In this document: positions 34,090-42,535 of the stretch, one piece after another
How positions within the stretch are numbered: position 1 is the first letter of the stretch
How the letters are laid out: every line of letters begins with the position of its first letter
NCBI GenBank assembly: GCA_039201605.1
Contig: JBCCRO010000024.1
Location: 25,457-89,456, forward strand
Direction: 5' to 3'
Length of the DNA: 64,000 bases
DNA from: CADEDH01 sp039201605
GTDB taxonomy: Bacteria > Actinomycetota > Acidimicrobiia > Acidimicrobiales > SZUA-35
Translations under genes and position numbers: made by a program
The notes under the pieces: generated by a model
The model's database searches: none
What the model saw: the letters and a program-made list of their open reading frames with translations, nothing else
Told to the model about the DNA's origin: nothing

Positions 34090-34569
34090 TCAGTCGGTGG
34101 GCCGCCAGGGCGCGGTATCGATCCCGGGGTAGCGCAGCGCCAGCCCGTCGAGCGTCCGATCGGTCCAGAACGGGTGGCCGGCCGGCGGGAAGCCGAACAG
34201 TTCGAGTTGGCGGGGCGACGCCCTCGTCACGAACTCGTGCCATCGGTCGGTGTTGGCCCGATCGGTCCAAGCCCGACGACCGATCCACTCCGCATCGGCA
34301 CGCCGGAAGTTCACGTGCAACGTGTAGCGCGCACCTCGGGGGGTCGTCATCGCCGTGCCTCGATGGAACGTCTCGATCCGGTAGGCCACCACGGTGCCCG
34401 GTGGTCCCTCGGCCCGCACCTCCCGGTCGTACAGATCGGGCCGACCCTGGGCCGCCACCCACGTCGGATGCACGTCGTCGAGGTCGCCGTCGGTGGGCGG
34501 AAGCCAGTTGGGAAGCGCCGGGAGCGCACCGGCGGCCGACGTCGGCGACGGGGGCAGCGACGGGGGCAT
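34090..34569 (-). pseudogene. PhyH-like dioxygenase, C-terminal remnant
   Basis: About 159 residues from an ATG at 34569 (34638 also possible). The fragment has the C-terminal half of a phytanoyl-CoA-dioxygenase-like protein: TFHRGTAMTTPRG holds the second iron His, and ARYTLHVNF follows the 2-oxoglutarate-binding Arg. The N-terminal half with the H-x-D motif is missing. The frame before PNWLPPTD is a short Ser/Pro-rich stretch, and the nitroreductase gene begins at 34637 on the other strand. A truncated remnant is more likely than an active enzyme. Confidence 0.55.
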
Positions 34570-34636
34570 CGACGCCGAGCGGCCGAGGTGGCGTCCCGTA
34601 GGAGACCGTCGTCGTCCGACAACTAGTCTCGACGGC

Positions 34637-35344
34637 ATGGCCCGAGGTGATCGCCGCCGCGTCAGTGGTTCGATCGCCATCTCTGCCGCCCTCGTCGCCG
34701 GGGCCGCCGTGTTCGCCGGGAGTGCGCTCCGAGATCGACCGGAGCCGGTCGACGCCGCGGTGGAGATCGTGCCGGTTCTCGAACTGCCCGAGCCGCGAAT
34801 CCAGGGTGAGACGTCGTTCGAAGCGGCCCTGCTGCAACGGCGGGCGATTCGTGACTTCACGCCCGAGGCCCTCAGCCCCGCCCAGCTCGGTCAGTTGCTG
34901 TGGGCGGCCCAGGGCGAGAGCGGGGACGGCCGAAACGCACCCTCGGCCGGTGCGCTCTACCCGCTCGAGGTGTACGTCGCCCACCAGGACGGCATCTTCC
35001 ACTACCGGCCGGGCGATCACGAGGTGGCGCTCACCTCCGCCGAGGACATTCGTGAGGAGCTGGCCGCCGCCGCCCTCGACCAGCGGGCCTTTCACACGGC
35101 GCCCGCCGTCATCGCCATCGCCGGAGTCACGGAGCGGACCGCGGCCAAGTACGGCGACCGAGCAGAGCAGTACGTCCTGATCGAGGTCGGGCACGCCGGT
35201 CAGAACGTGCTCATGCAGGCCGCGGTCCTCGGCCTCGGCGCGGTTCCCACCGGAGCGTTCGACGACGACGACGTTGCGGCCCTGTTCGAGATGCCGGCCG
35301 GTACCAGGCCGCTCTATCTGATTCCGGTCGGGACACCGGCATGA
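34637..35344 (+). CDS. Membrane-anchored SagB-type nitroreductase-like protein
   Basis: 235 residues. An uncleaved signal-anchor or signal peptide lies at about residues 12-30 (AISAALVAGAAVFAGSAL). The nitroreductase core has RRAIRDFTPEAL, then APSAGALYPLEVYV, a SagB-type FMN-site motif, and a C-terminal AVLGLGAVPTGAF. FMN-dependent redox chemistry at the outer face of the membrane is likely. It is the first gene of a coupled cassette with a 98-residue protein and a haem-type membrane protein, which may pass electrons to it. Confidence 0.85.
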   Translation: MARGDRRRVSGSIAISAALVAGAAVFAGSALRDRPEPVDAAVEIVPVLELPEPRIQGETSFEAALLQRRAIRDFTPEALSPAQLGQLLWAAQGESGDGRNAPSAGALYPLEVYVAHQDGIFHYRPGDHEVALTSAEDIREELAAAALDQRAFHTAPAVIAIAGVTERTAAKYGDRAEQYVLIEVGHAGQNVLMQAAVLGLGAVPTGAFDDDDVAALFEMPAGTRPLYLIPVGTPA

Positions 35345-35637
35345 GGCCGGGTCGTCGCCGCCATCCGGCACTGGAAGCGCGCATCCTCACCTTCGGGCTC
35401 AGCGCCGCCGCCGCCCTCGGAATCGTCGGCGCTCTGGCCCGCGGTGGCGAGCGGACCGCCACGGCCGAGCCGACCACGGTGGTCGAGGTCCGGATCGGGG
35501 GCGCCACCGCCGGCGACGTCGACGCCGCCACCCGAGAGGCGCTGGACGCCTGGCTGGTCGGCGGCGCCGATCTTCCACCCGGGGCCGACCTCACCATCGT
35601 CGAGCGCCAGCCCGAGGTCGTCAGCGAGCCCAGTTGA
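35341..35637 (+). CDS. Small membrane-anchored protein in nitroreductase cassette
   Basis: 98 residues, overlapping the nitroreductase stop by four bases. An N-terminal hydrophobic segment (ILTFGLSAAAALGIVGALA) suggests membrane anchoring, followed by a soluble domain of about 60 residues (VVEVRIGGATAGDVDAA). I do not recognise a family. The ATGA overlap before it and the TTGA overlap after it argue that it is a real protein with a role in the same electron-transfer complex. Confidence 0.7.
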   Translation: MRPGRRRHPALEARILTFGLSAAAALGIVGALARGGERTATAEPTTVVEVRIGGATAGDVDAATREALDAWLVGGADLPPGADLTIVERQPEVVSEPS

Positions 35638-36326
35638 CCATCGGGGTGGCGGAGCAGACGTGGTGGTTCGTCGCCCGGTCCACCGGCCTCGTCGCCTACG
35701 TCCTGCTGGCGGTGACGGTGATCGGCGGCCTGGTGTTGTCGAGTCGCCTCCTGCGGCGACCGCCGTCGAACGCCCTGCTCGACTGGCACCGGTTCGTGGG
35801 AGGGCTCTCGGTCGTCTTCACCGGCGTCCACCTGCTGGCGATCTACGCCGACTCCTACGTCGAGTTCGGATTGGCGGACCTGTTCGTGCCCTTCCTGTCG
35901 TCGTGGCGACCGCTCCCGGTGGCCCTGGGCATCGTTGCGCTCTACCTCGTACTCGCCGTCGAGCTCACCTCGCTCCTGCGGCGCCGCCTCCGCCCCGGAC
36001 TCTGGCGACTCATCCATCAGCTCAGCCTCCCCGCTTTCCTGCTCGTCACCGCCCACCTGTTGCTGGCGGGCACCGACGCCTCGAACCCGGTGGTGCTCGT
36101 CGTCGTCGGCGCGCTGCTGGCCGCCACGGCGGTGCTGCTGGCGTTGCGACTCGTCGGACTCGGGCCCCACCACGGTCGGGGGGCGCTCAGGGCAGGATCC
36201 GCTCCAGTTCGGCGTGGGCCTCGAACGGCAGTACGGCGGCCACGTACTGGTCGGGCCGGACGACGATCACCGCACCCCGATCCCGATCGATGCCCCGGAG
36301 GTCGAAGATGTCGGCGCCGTTCTTGA
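35634..36326 (+). CDS. Ferric-reductase-like transmembrane protein (cytochrome b type)
   Basis: 230 residues in frame from a TTG at 35634 (GTG at 35646 is an alternative). Six hydrophobic segments are visible. Histidines lie in DWHRFVGGLSVVFTGVHLL and again in LIHQLSLPAFLLVTAHLLL, the paired pattern that binds b-type haem in ferric-reductase/MsrQ proteins. It probably carries electrons across the membrane to the nitroreductase. Its final 45 or so residues are Arg/Pro-rich and lie over the 3' end of the hydroxylase gene on the other strand. The original stop may have been lost. Confidence 0.75.
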   Translation: MTIGVAEQTWWFVARSTGLVAYVLLAVTVIGGLVLSSRLLRRPPSNALLDWHRFVGGLSVVFTGVHLLAIYADSYVEFGLADLFVPFLSSWRPLPVALGIVALYLVLAVELTSLLRRRLRPGLWRLIHQLSLPAFLLVTAHLLLAGTDASNPVVLVVVGALLAATAVLLALRLVGLGPHHGRGALRAGSAPVRRGPRTAVRRPRTGRAGRRSPHPDPDRCPGGRRCRRRS

Positions 36327-37980
36327 CATCGGGACAGAAGATGTTCTCGTAGTCGGTGAGCCGTAGCCGACCGGTCGGCGGCAGGAGCGGCGCCGGCATG
36401 GTGTCGAGCGACAGTTCACGATGCGACTGCTGGAACACCGCCCTGAGACCGATCGCCGAGCTGTCGCCCAGCGCCGCACAGAGCTCGGCGACGGCGCCGC
36501 CCGCTCGGCCGGTGTCGTCTCCCGGGGCGAAGGCGATCACCCGCCATCGGCCATCGGCCGGCAGGGCGTGGCCCAGGTGCATCGGCTTGGCGTCGGCCAG
36601 CCGGACGACGGGCGCCGAGTGGAACCGCATCCCGACCACCAGGCCTGTGGCCAGGGCCTGATGCTCGCCCGTACCGATGATCGACGATCGGTCGTATCGG
36701 GTCTCGACCCCTGCGGTGTAACGACCGTGCTTCTGGAAGTACCGCTGGAACCGCGCCGCTTCGTCCGCCGTCGTCGGTCGCTCGCTGAACAGCCGGGCCA
36801 TGTCGCGGTCGAAGTCGATCAGCTCGACGGCCTTGGCGTGGCGCTCGGCGGTATAGGTGTCGAGCAGGCCCGCCGTCGCCTCGCCCCGCAGGACGGCGCC
36901 CAACTTCCAGCCGAGGTTGAAGGCGTCGGCCATCGAGACGTTCATGCCCTGCCCGGCCTTCGGGCTGTGGGTGTGACAGGCATCGCCGGCGATGAACACC
37001 CGCGGTGTGCGTCGTCCCCGCTCGGCCTCGGGCACGTCATCGAAGGAATCGGTGACCCGTTGGCCGATCTCGTAGGCCGACCACCACGGCACCTCGGCGA
37101 CCTCCAGCGAATGGGGCGCCAGAATGGCCCGAGCCTTGTCGATCAGCATCTCGGACGAGACCCCGCGGTCGGCCGCCCGCTCGTCCCCGCGCAGCTCGTC
37201 GAGCTCGATGTAGAGCCGCACCATGTGGCCGCCTTCGCGGGGGATGATCAGCAAACTCCCCTCGCCCGCCGACTGGATGGCGCACTTGAGCCGGATGTCG
37301 GGGAAGTCGGTGACGGCGAGCACGTCCATCACGCCCCACAACTGCCGGGCCGCCTCGCCCGCCAACCGCTTGCCCAACACCCGGCGGACGGTGCTCCGGG
37401 CCCCGTCGCACCCGACGGCGTACCGGGCCCGAATCGTCTCATCGCCGTTCACGGTCGCCACCACCGGTGCGTCGGCATCGGCATCGACCCGCAGTTCGGT
37501 GAGCTCCGACGAGTACTCCACCTCGAGCCGCGACGGTGCGTTGGCCATGACCTCGAGGAAGAAGTCGTGGACCCGCGCCTGGTTGAGGATGACGTGGGGC
37601 ATCTCCGACAGGTCGTCCTCGACATCCTGGATGCGATCAGCCCTGGCGATCACCCCCCGCTCATCGGGGCGCCAGAAGGTCACCTCGTTGACCCAGTAGG
37701 CTTCGGCCGCGACCTTGTGGGCGAACCCGAACGCCTCGAACATCTCCATCGACCGACAGGCGATGCCGTCGGCCTGCCCGATCCGCAGCGGGCCCGGTTT
37801 CCGCTCGATGATCCGCGTCGTCACCTCGGGGAACTGCGCCAGCTGCGCCGCCAGCGTGAGTCCGGCGGGCCCACTCCCCACGATGAGGACGTCCACCTCC
37901 TCGGGCCGCTGTCCGGCCCGGTCATCGGCTTCGGCCAGGCGAGGGTCGCCGAGACGGAAGCCGTCGTGGTGGAACTGCAT
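36187..37980 (-). CDS. Phenol 2-monooxygenase-like FAD hydroxylase
   Basis: 597 residues. The FAD motif GSGPAG is at 35-40, followed by DG and GD motifs (YAVGCDGARSTVRR, then FIAGDACHTHSPKAGQGMNV). The C-terminal part (about residues 420-597) matches the thioredoxin-like dimerisation domain of phenol hydroxylases and 3-hydroxybenzoate 4-hydroxylases. It should hydroxylate a phenolic substrate with NAD(P)H and O2. It is convergent with the ferric-reductase-like gene, whose 3' end it overlaps by 140 bp. It differs from the hydroxylase at 18144 in length and tail. Confidence 0.92.
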   Translation of the reverse strand: MQFHHDGFRLGDPRLAEADDRAGQRPEEVDVLIVGSGPAGLTLAAQLAQFPEVTTRIIERKPGPLRIGQADGIACRSMEMFEAFGFAHKVAAEAYWVNEVTFWRPDERGVIARADRIQDVEDDLSEMPHVILNQARVHDFFLEVMANAPSRLEVEYSSELTELRVDADADAPVVATVNGDETIRARYAVGCDGARSTVRRVLGKRLAGEAARQLWGVMDVLAVTDFPDIRLKCAIQSAGEGSLLIIPREGGHMVRLYIELDELRGDERAADRGVSSEMLIDKARAILAPHSLEVAEVPWWSAYEIGQRVTDSFDDVPEAERGRRTPRVFIAGDACHTHSPKAGQGMNVSMADAFNLGWKLGAVLRGEATAGLLDTYTAERHAKAVELIDFDRDMARLFSERPTTADEAARFQRYFQKHGRYTAGVETRYDRSSIIGTGEHQALATGLVVGMRFHSAPVVRLADAKPMHLGHALPADGRWRVIAFAPGDDTGRAGGAVAELCAALGDSSAIGLRAVFQQSHRELSLDTMPAPLLPPTGRLRLTDYENIFCPDVKNGADIFDLRGIDRDRGAVIVVRPDQYVAAVLPFEAHAELERILP

Positions 37981-38026
37981 GCGCGGACCCTACCCCACCG
38001 CCGCCGACCGGGACCTCGGCGCACCC

Positions 38027-39319
38027 CTAGCTCGATGCGCCGTCGTCCCCCGACCGATCGTCGGTCGACGACGTCTCGCCGGACGGCCTCGGCCCGCCGG
38101 GCCCCTCGGCGACGGCGCTCGCCGTGCGCTCCAGGTAGGCGAACGCCGCCGCCTGATCGTCGGCCGCCTCCAGGCCACGGGTGACCATGGCGCCGAGCCA
38201 CCTGCGGGTGTCCATGCCGGTCGCCTCGTTGCCCGGCATCGAGTCGAGCGCCGGACCGATGTGGGGGCGCACCGGCACCGCCACCGAGAGTCGCTCGGTG
38301 CGGGGCAGGCGGCAGGCCTGGTCGTCACACGCCTGGTACCTGACCTCGACTTCGAGGGTGACGTCGTCGGGTGCGTCGTCGCGCACGAGGCTCACGATCT
38401 CGTCGGTCGCCCACACCGGCATCACGAAGTCGACGCGTCCGCTCCACACGTGCAACTCACCGACGCCGGGCAGTCGGAGCGGCTCGGTCGGTGGGCACTC
38501 GACGGGGAGATGCCGCATCCCGAGCGGGCCGACGAGGGTGAACGTCGTGGCCACCATGCCCTCGGGGACCGGCTCGTCGTAGATGTGCAGGCCGTCGGGC
38601 AGGTCCACCCGGATGACGAGCGGGCGCAGGGCACCGCTGCGGATCACGCCGCCGCCTCCGTGGTAGGAGATCGAGAACTCGATACCTGCGTCACCGGTGA
38701 GGGCCGCCGATGGTTCGTCGGGGCGCAGGAGGATCTCGCCCAGTGCGGCATCGATCATGGCGTCGGCCCCGATCCGTTGCGGGACGGCGGCGTGGAACGA
38801 CTTGGCCACGACCACGCCGTCGGTGTCGACCAGATAGGTGCCGGGGAACGGGATGCCGTGGAACGGCACCTGATCGTCGGTGACGTGGTGGTTGAGAATC
38901 TCGAACTCACGGATCACGTGCGAACCGGCGTCGGACAAGAGGTCGTAGGTGATCCCGTGGTGCTCGGCGAAGTCCTCAAGGGCGCCGAGCTCGTCGTAGG
39001 AGACGGCGTAGAGCTTGATGCCGGCCTCAGCGAGCCGGGGGGTTGCCGCTTGCAGCTCGACCAGCTGCGACATGCAGTGCGGTCACCACACCGCCGACCG
39101 GAAGAACACCACCGCCGCCATGCTGTGGCCGCGGTCCTCGTGGAACGACACGGTTCGCCCGGTCGAGCTGGGAAGGGTGAAGTCCGGGAGCCGGGAGCCG
39201 ATCTCGGGTCCGGTCGGTTCGTCGGCGGCGAGATGCCGGCGCTGCCCGTCGCTCGCCGGCAGCGGCCCGACAAGCCCGAACTCATCGACCCACTCCGGGT
39301 GCGTGTCCTGGATGCCCAC
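38027..39319 (-). CDS. Predicted selenoprotein: redoxin with UxxC motif and DsbD-like domain
   Basis: 430 residues if the in-frame UGA at 39083-39085 is read as selenocysteine (Sec79). The redoxin part has LPDFTLPSSTGRTVSF, then VVFFRSAVW-Sec-P-H-C, and continues as LVELQAATPRLAEAGI... without loss of frame. The UGA thus stands exactly at the first Cys of a CxxC redox motif. A C-terminal domain with VRYQACDDQACRLP (Cys331, Cys336) resembles DsbD-type thiol domains. A hairpin at 39052-39068 lies where a bacterial SECIS is expected. The GTG at 39319 is the only in-frame start near the conserved N-terminus; ATG at 39397 would add a basic non-conserved extension. Confidence 0.8.
39052..39068 (-). 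promoter_or_regulatory. bSECIS-like hairpin downstream of UGA codon
   Basis: On the minus strand, six-base arms GCAGCU and AGCUGC enclose the loop GGUCG, beginning 14 nt after the UGA. The apical loop begins about 20 nt after the UGA. Known bacterial SECIS elements have an apical loop with a conserved G (GGUC in E. coli fdhF) at about this distance. It recruits SelB-bound Sec-tRNA. The match is by eye. Confidence 0.65.
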
Positions 39320-39423
39320 GGCGCCACCGTAGCCGTCGCCCTCCGACGGGTGCGAAGGCCCGAGACGACGTCGGCTCGGCGGTCGGCCGCTCGACACGCC
39401 ACCGTCGGCGCCGCAAACCTACG

Positions 39424-39999
39424 ATGCGAGGCATCGACGATCTCGAACGGGTGGAGGTGGCTTCGGCGACGATGCTGTGGGACTGGCTCGATGCCAACCA
39501 CGGGCAGGCGGAGAGTGTCCTGCTGGTCACGTGGAAGGCGAAGCGACGAGATCGCTACGTCTCGCGCCACGAGGTACTCGACGCCCTGATCGCCTACGGC
39601 TGGATCGACGGCCGTCGGTACACGCTCGACGACGAGCGCACCATGCAGTTGATCTCGCCCCGCAAACAGCAGACCTGGGCGGCCTCCTACAAGGATCGGG
39701 CTGCGCGGCTGGAGGATGATGGAAGAATGCGGCCCCCCGGCGTCGCTGCGATCGAACGGGCCAAGGAACTGGGCACCTGGGACTCGCTGGCCGACGTCGA
39801 CCGGCTGGAGGACCCGGACGACCTTCGCATCGCCCTCGCCGATCGGGATGCCGTCCAGTGGTGGTCGAGCGCCGCACCCTCGTATCGCCGGAACGTGCTT
39901 CGCTGGATCGCCAACGCCAAGCGCCCGGCCACGCGGGACAAACGGATCCGCACGGTGGCCGAGCACGCCGCCCGAGGGGAGAAGGTTCCGAACTACTGA
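39424..39999 (+). CDS. YdeI/OmpD-associated family protein
   Basis: 191 residues. The pattern WLDANHGQAESVLLVTWKA at the start, LDALIAYGWIDGRRYTLDD, and a C-terminal Y-x-R-x-x-LRWIANAKRP-T match the YdeI family of unknown function. Members have been linked to resistance to antimicrobial peptides in some bacteria. It is a soluble cytoplasmic protein. It lies divergent to the selenoprotein gene and convergent with the SRPBCC gene. Confidence 0.85.
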   Translation: MRGIDDLERVEVASATMLWDWLDANHGQAESVLLVTWKAKRRDRYVSRHEVLDALIAYGWIDGRRYTLDDERTMQLISPRKQQTWAASYKDRAARLEDDGRMRPPGVAAIERAKELGTWDSLADVDRLEDPDDLRIALADRDAVQWWSSAAPSYRRNVLRWIANAKRPATRDKRIRTVAEHAARGEKVPNY

Positions 40000-40007
40000 G
40001 GCGCGCC

Positions 40008-40448
40008 TCAGACGGCCTGTTCGAGATCGTCGAGGATCCCGGCGACGACGCGGCGGACCATCGGCCTGGCCAGACCGCTGAGCAACCCGAGTCTCGCCAG
40101 CCGGTAGGTACCGTCCACCCGCACCTCGGTCCCCGCGGGCCCTCGTGGTGACAGGGTGAAGGTGAGTGCACTGCCCGATGCCATCGGCATCGACGTGGCG
40201 TCGATCACCAGACCCAAGGTGTGGGGCGGCTCCCACACCGACACCCGCTCCTCCATGAAACCGCCATCGGCCAGATCGCAACGACGAGCCGTGCCAACCC
40301 CCTCGACCTGGTCGCTCAGGTACCGCGATCGGGCCACGCCGTCAGAGATCTGGTCGATCTCGCCGAAGCGGACGGCGAGGACGTGCCACACCGCCTCGGG
40401 GGTGGCGTCGATCGTCGTGGTGTAGGTGACGGTGGCCGGGCTGGGCAT
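40008..40448 (-). CDS. SRPBCC family protein
   Basis: 146 residues from an ATG at 40448. It shows the SRPBCC pattern of a beta-strand start (VTYTTTIDATPEAVWHVL), GTARRCDLADGG and ending strands LSPRGPAGTEVRVDG. SRPBCC (START/Bet v 1-like) proteins bind hydrophobic ligands, as cyclases, polyketide enzymes or transport proteins. The role is not predictable. It is divergent from the SDR at 40633 over about 185 bp, in which I see no clear operator. Confidence 0.8.
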   Translation of the reverse strand: MPSPATVTYTTTIDATPEAVWHVLAVRFGEIDQISDGVARSRYLSDQVEGVGTARRCDLADGGFMEERVSVWEPPHTLGLVIDATSMPMASGSALTFTLSPRGPAGTEVRVDGTYRLARLGLLSGLARPMVRRVVAGILDDLEQAV

Positions 40449-40632
40449 GGAGGAACTCCTGGTCGTCGGTCTGGCCTCTCCGTCGTTCGGGACGGGACGA
40501 TTTCGACCCGTGCGGGCACAAATCCCTCGACCCCGAACCGCTGGCCGAGACCGGGGTGCGGCGTGGCGCCACAGGGGTCGGGCGCTGCATGATGGCCGCA
40601 CCACTCCCCCACCCGGAAGGCGCCCACCGACG

Positions 40633-41469
40633 ATGTCCACCAACCACCTGGCCGACAAGACACTGCTCATCACCGGGGCCGGCGGAGGCTTCGGCTCGCT
40701 CCTGTGCCGCGACGCCCTCGCCCGGGGGGCGAAGGTGGCCGCCCTCGACGTCGATGGCGCCACCCTCGATGCGTTGGCCGCCGAGTTGTCGGCCGGCGAC
40801 GCGCTGCTGACCGCTACCGCCGACGTGTCCGACCTGGCGGCCATGAGCCACGCCGTGGCCCGAGCGACGAGCACGTTCGGCGGCGTCGACGTCCTGATCA
40901 ACAACGCGGGCACCATGCCGTTGGCCTTCCTGGCCGACCACGCCGAGGCGGCCGAGGCCTGGTCGCGCTGTATCGATATCAACCTCAAAGGGGTGCTCAA
41001 CGGCATGATCGCCGTGCATGATCAGATGATCGAGCAGGGCCATGGACACATCGTGAACGTGTCGTCGATCTACGGCAACGCACCGACCGTGGGCGCCGCG
41101 GTGTACGGCGCCACCAAGGCGGCCGTCAACCTGCTGTCCGAGGCCTTCCGGGTGGAGACGCAGGGCAGGATCAAGGTCACGATCGTCAAGCCCACCGGCG
41201 TCCCCGGCACCGGGCTGGGAGCCGGCGTCATCAACCCGGCGGCCGTCGTCGGCATCCTCGGCCAGAACGCCGCCGAGTACGGCGCCGTGTTCGCCGCCCT
41301 CCGGGAGGGGCGGCTCGACGACGTCGATCTCGATCCCGAGTCGATCGGCTACGCCGTGCTCGATCCGCAGCACATCGTCGACCAGATCCTCCACGCCGTC
41401 GACCAGCCGTGGGGCGTGTCGGTCGGCGACATCACCATCCGAGCCGCCGGCGACCGCTACATCCTCTGA
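40633..41469 (+). CDS. SDR family oxidoreductase
   Basis: 278 residues from the ATG at 40633. The motif TGAGGGFG spans 14-21, NNAG is at 90-93, and catalytic Ser144/145, Tyr158 and Lys162 (YGATK) are present. The C-terminus continues for about 70 residues beyond the core (GAVFAALREGRLDDVDLD), longer than in most classical SDRs. The likely substrate is a secondary alcohol or a ketone. It is convergent with the hypothetical gene that ends at 41501. Confidence 0.88.
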   Translation: MSTNHLADKTLLITGAGGGFGSLLCRDALARGAKVAALDVDGATLDALAAELSAGDALLTATADVSDLAAMSHAVARATSTFGGVDVLINNAGTMPLAFLADHAEAAEAWSRCIDINLKGVLNGMIAVHDQMIEQGHGHIVNVSSIYGNAPTVGAAVYGATKAAVNLLSEAFRVETQGRIKVTIVKPTGVPGTGLGAGVINPAAVVGILGQNAAEYGAVFAALREGRLDDVDLDPESIGYAVLDPQHIVDQILHAVDQPWGVSVGDITIRAAGDRYIL

Positions 41470-41500
41470 ACCACGGGCGGGAGTGAGCCGACGGCACCGG

Positions 41501-42535
41501 CTACCCGAGGGCGGAGCCGGCCCGGACCTCCCACTCGAAGCAGGGGTCGCCGAGGTCGAGCCGGTTCAGGACGACGAGGTGCTTGTCCTCCATGGCGGCG
41601 AGGCCCTCCCAGAGGGCGTTCCACCCGTCGAACACCACGGGGTGGGCGGTGGCCGGATCGACGAGGCGCCACTGGGCCAGCCTGACGCGCGGGTCGGCCC
41701 CGACCCCGTCCACCTCGGCCGCCGGGCCGTGGCCGGCGAGGAGTCGGGCGAACCGGGCCTCGAAGCCGTCGTCGCTCCCGAGCATCTCCAGGACGGCCTG
41801 GTGGTACTGGAGGCCGATCTGGTGGCCGACCACCGTGGCGACGGTGCGGGTGTCGGCCGGTCCGACGACCTCGGTCATCGCAGGCAGGATGGTGTGGATG
41901 TAGTTCATGGCGTAGTTGCGTTCGACTTTGGCCAAACGCACCGGATCCCAACTCGGCGTCGGCAGGGACTGGGCGTCACCGGGGGGACGTTCACCGGGTC
42001 GGAACCGCACCCGGTCCTCGGGCTCCAGCGGCTCCGCTTCCTCGGTGTAGTAGCCGACGAGCCCGGCTTGGCCGTCGGTGGTCTGGGAGGTGGCGACGAA
42101 CCCGAGCCGGGGGTTGCCGAGCGAGACGCCGTTGTGCCCGTGCCAGCCTCGGAGCATGGCCCGGCTGAGCTCGGTCGGGATGCCGCACACGGCGGTGCCG
42201 TCGAAGATCCAGCGCGGTGGCAGATACCTGACCCACGATTTGGTGTCGGACTCCGGGATCCACTCCACACGCACCCCACCGAGGGCGTTGGAGAGCACGT
42301 GGTACTTGGCGCAGGCGACGGCGTCGGGCTCATCGGTGAGGCCCAACTTCTCCAGCCCGGAGTGGAAGGCCTCAAGATGTTGGTTGCGGAAGGTGCGGTA
42401 CACCACCTCGGCGGCGGGGTCGGTACCGAGTCGGGTGACCATGCCGAGGAGGAGACCGGTCAGGTACCGGTGATAGAGCTCGGCCAGCGCCGACCATGCG
42501 GCCTGATCGTCGGTGGTCGGTGTGGTCGTGGTCAA
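41501..42535 (-). CDS. Hypothetical protein, coupled to SDR
   Basis: 344 residues. The TTG at 42535 overlaps the SDR stop (TTGA), which supports that start. I do not recognise a family. The protein is rich in Trp/His/Tyr; it includes WHGHNGVSLGNPRLGFVAT, VGYYTEEAEPLEPEDRV and a conserved-looking VVGHQIGLQYH. No transmembrane segment or signal peptide is seen, so it is probably a cytoplasmic enzyme working with the upstream SDR. Its function is unknown. Confidence 0.7.
   Translation of the reverse strand: MTTTTPTTDDQAAWSALAELYHRYLTGLLLGMVTRLGTDPAAEVVYRTFRNQHLEAFHSGLEKLGLTDEPDAVACAKYHVLSNALGGVRVEWIPESDTKSWVRYLPPRWIFDGTAVCGIPTELSRAMLRGWHGHNGVSLGNPRLGFVATSQTTDGQAGLVGYYTEEAEPLEPEDRVRFRPGERPPGDAQSLPTPSWDPVRLAKVERNYAMNYIHTILPAMTEVVGPADTRTVATVVGHQIGLQYHQAVLEMLGSDDGFEARFARLLAGHGPAAEVDGVGADPRVRLAQWRLVDPATAHPVVFDGWNALWEGLAAMEDKHLVVLNRLDLGDPCFEWEVRAGSALG

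Noticed and set aside
38027..39073. Separate gene starting at the ATG after the UGA
   Set aside because: The conserved redoxin fold needs the N-terminal part, and that ATG lies inside the CxxC helix (one codon after the Cys). The full-length selenoprotein explains the sequence better.
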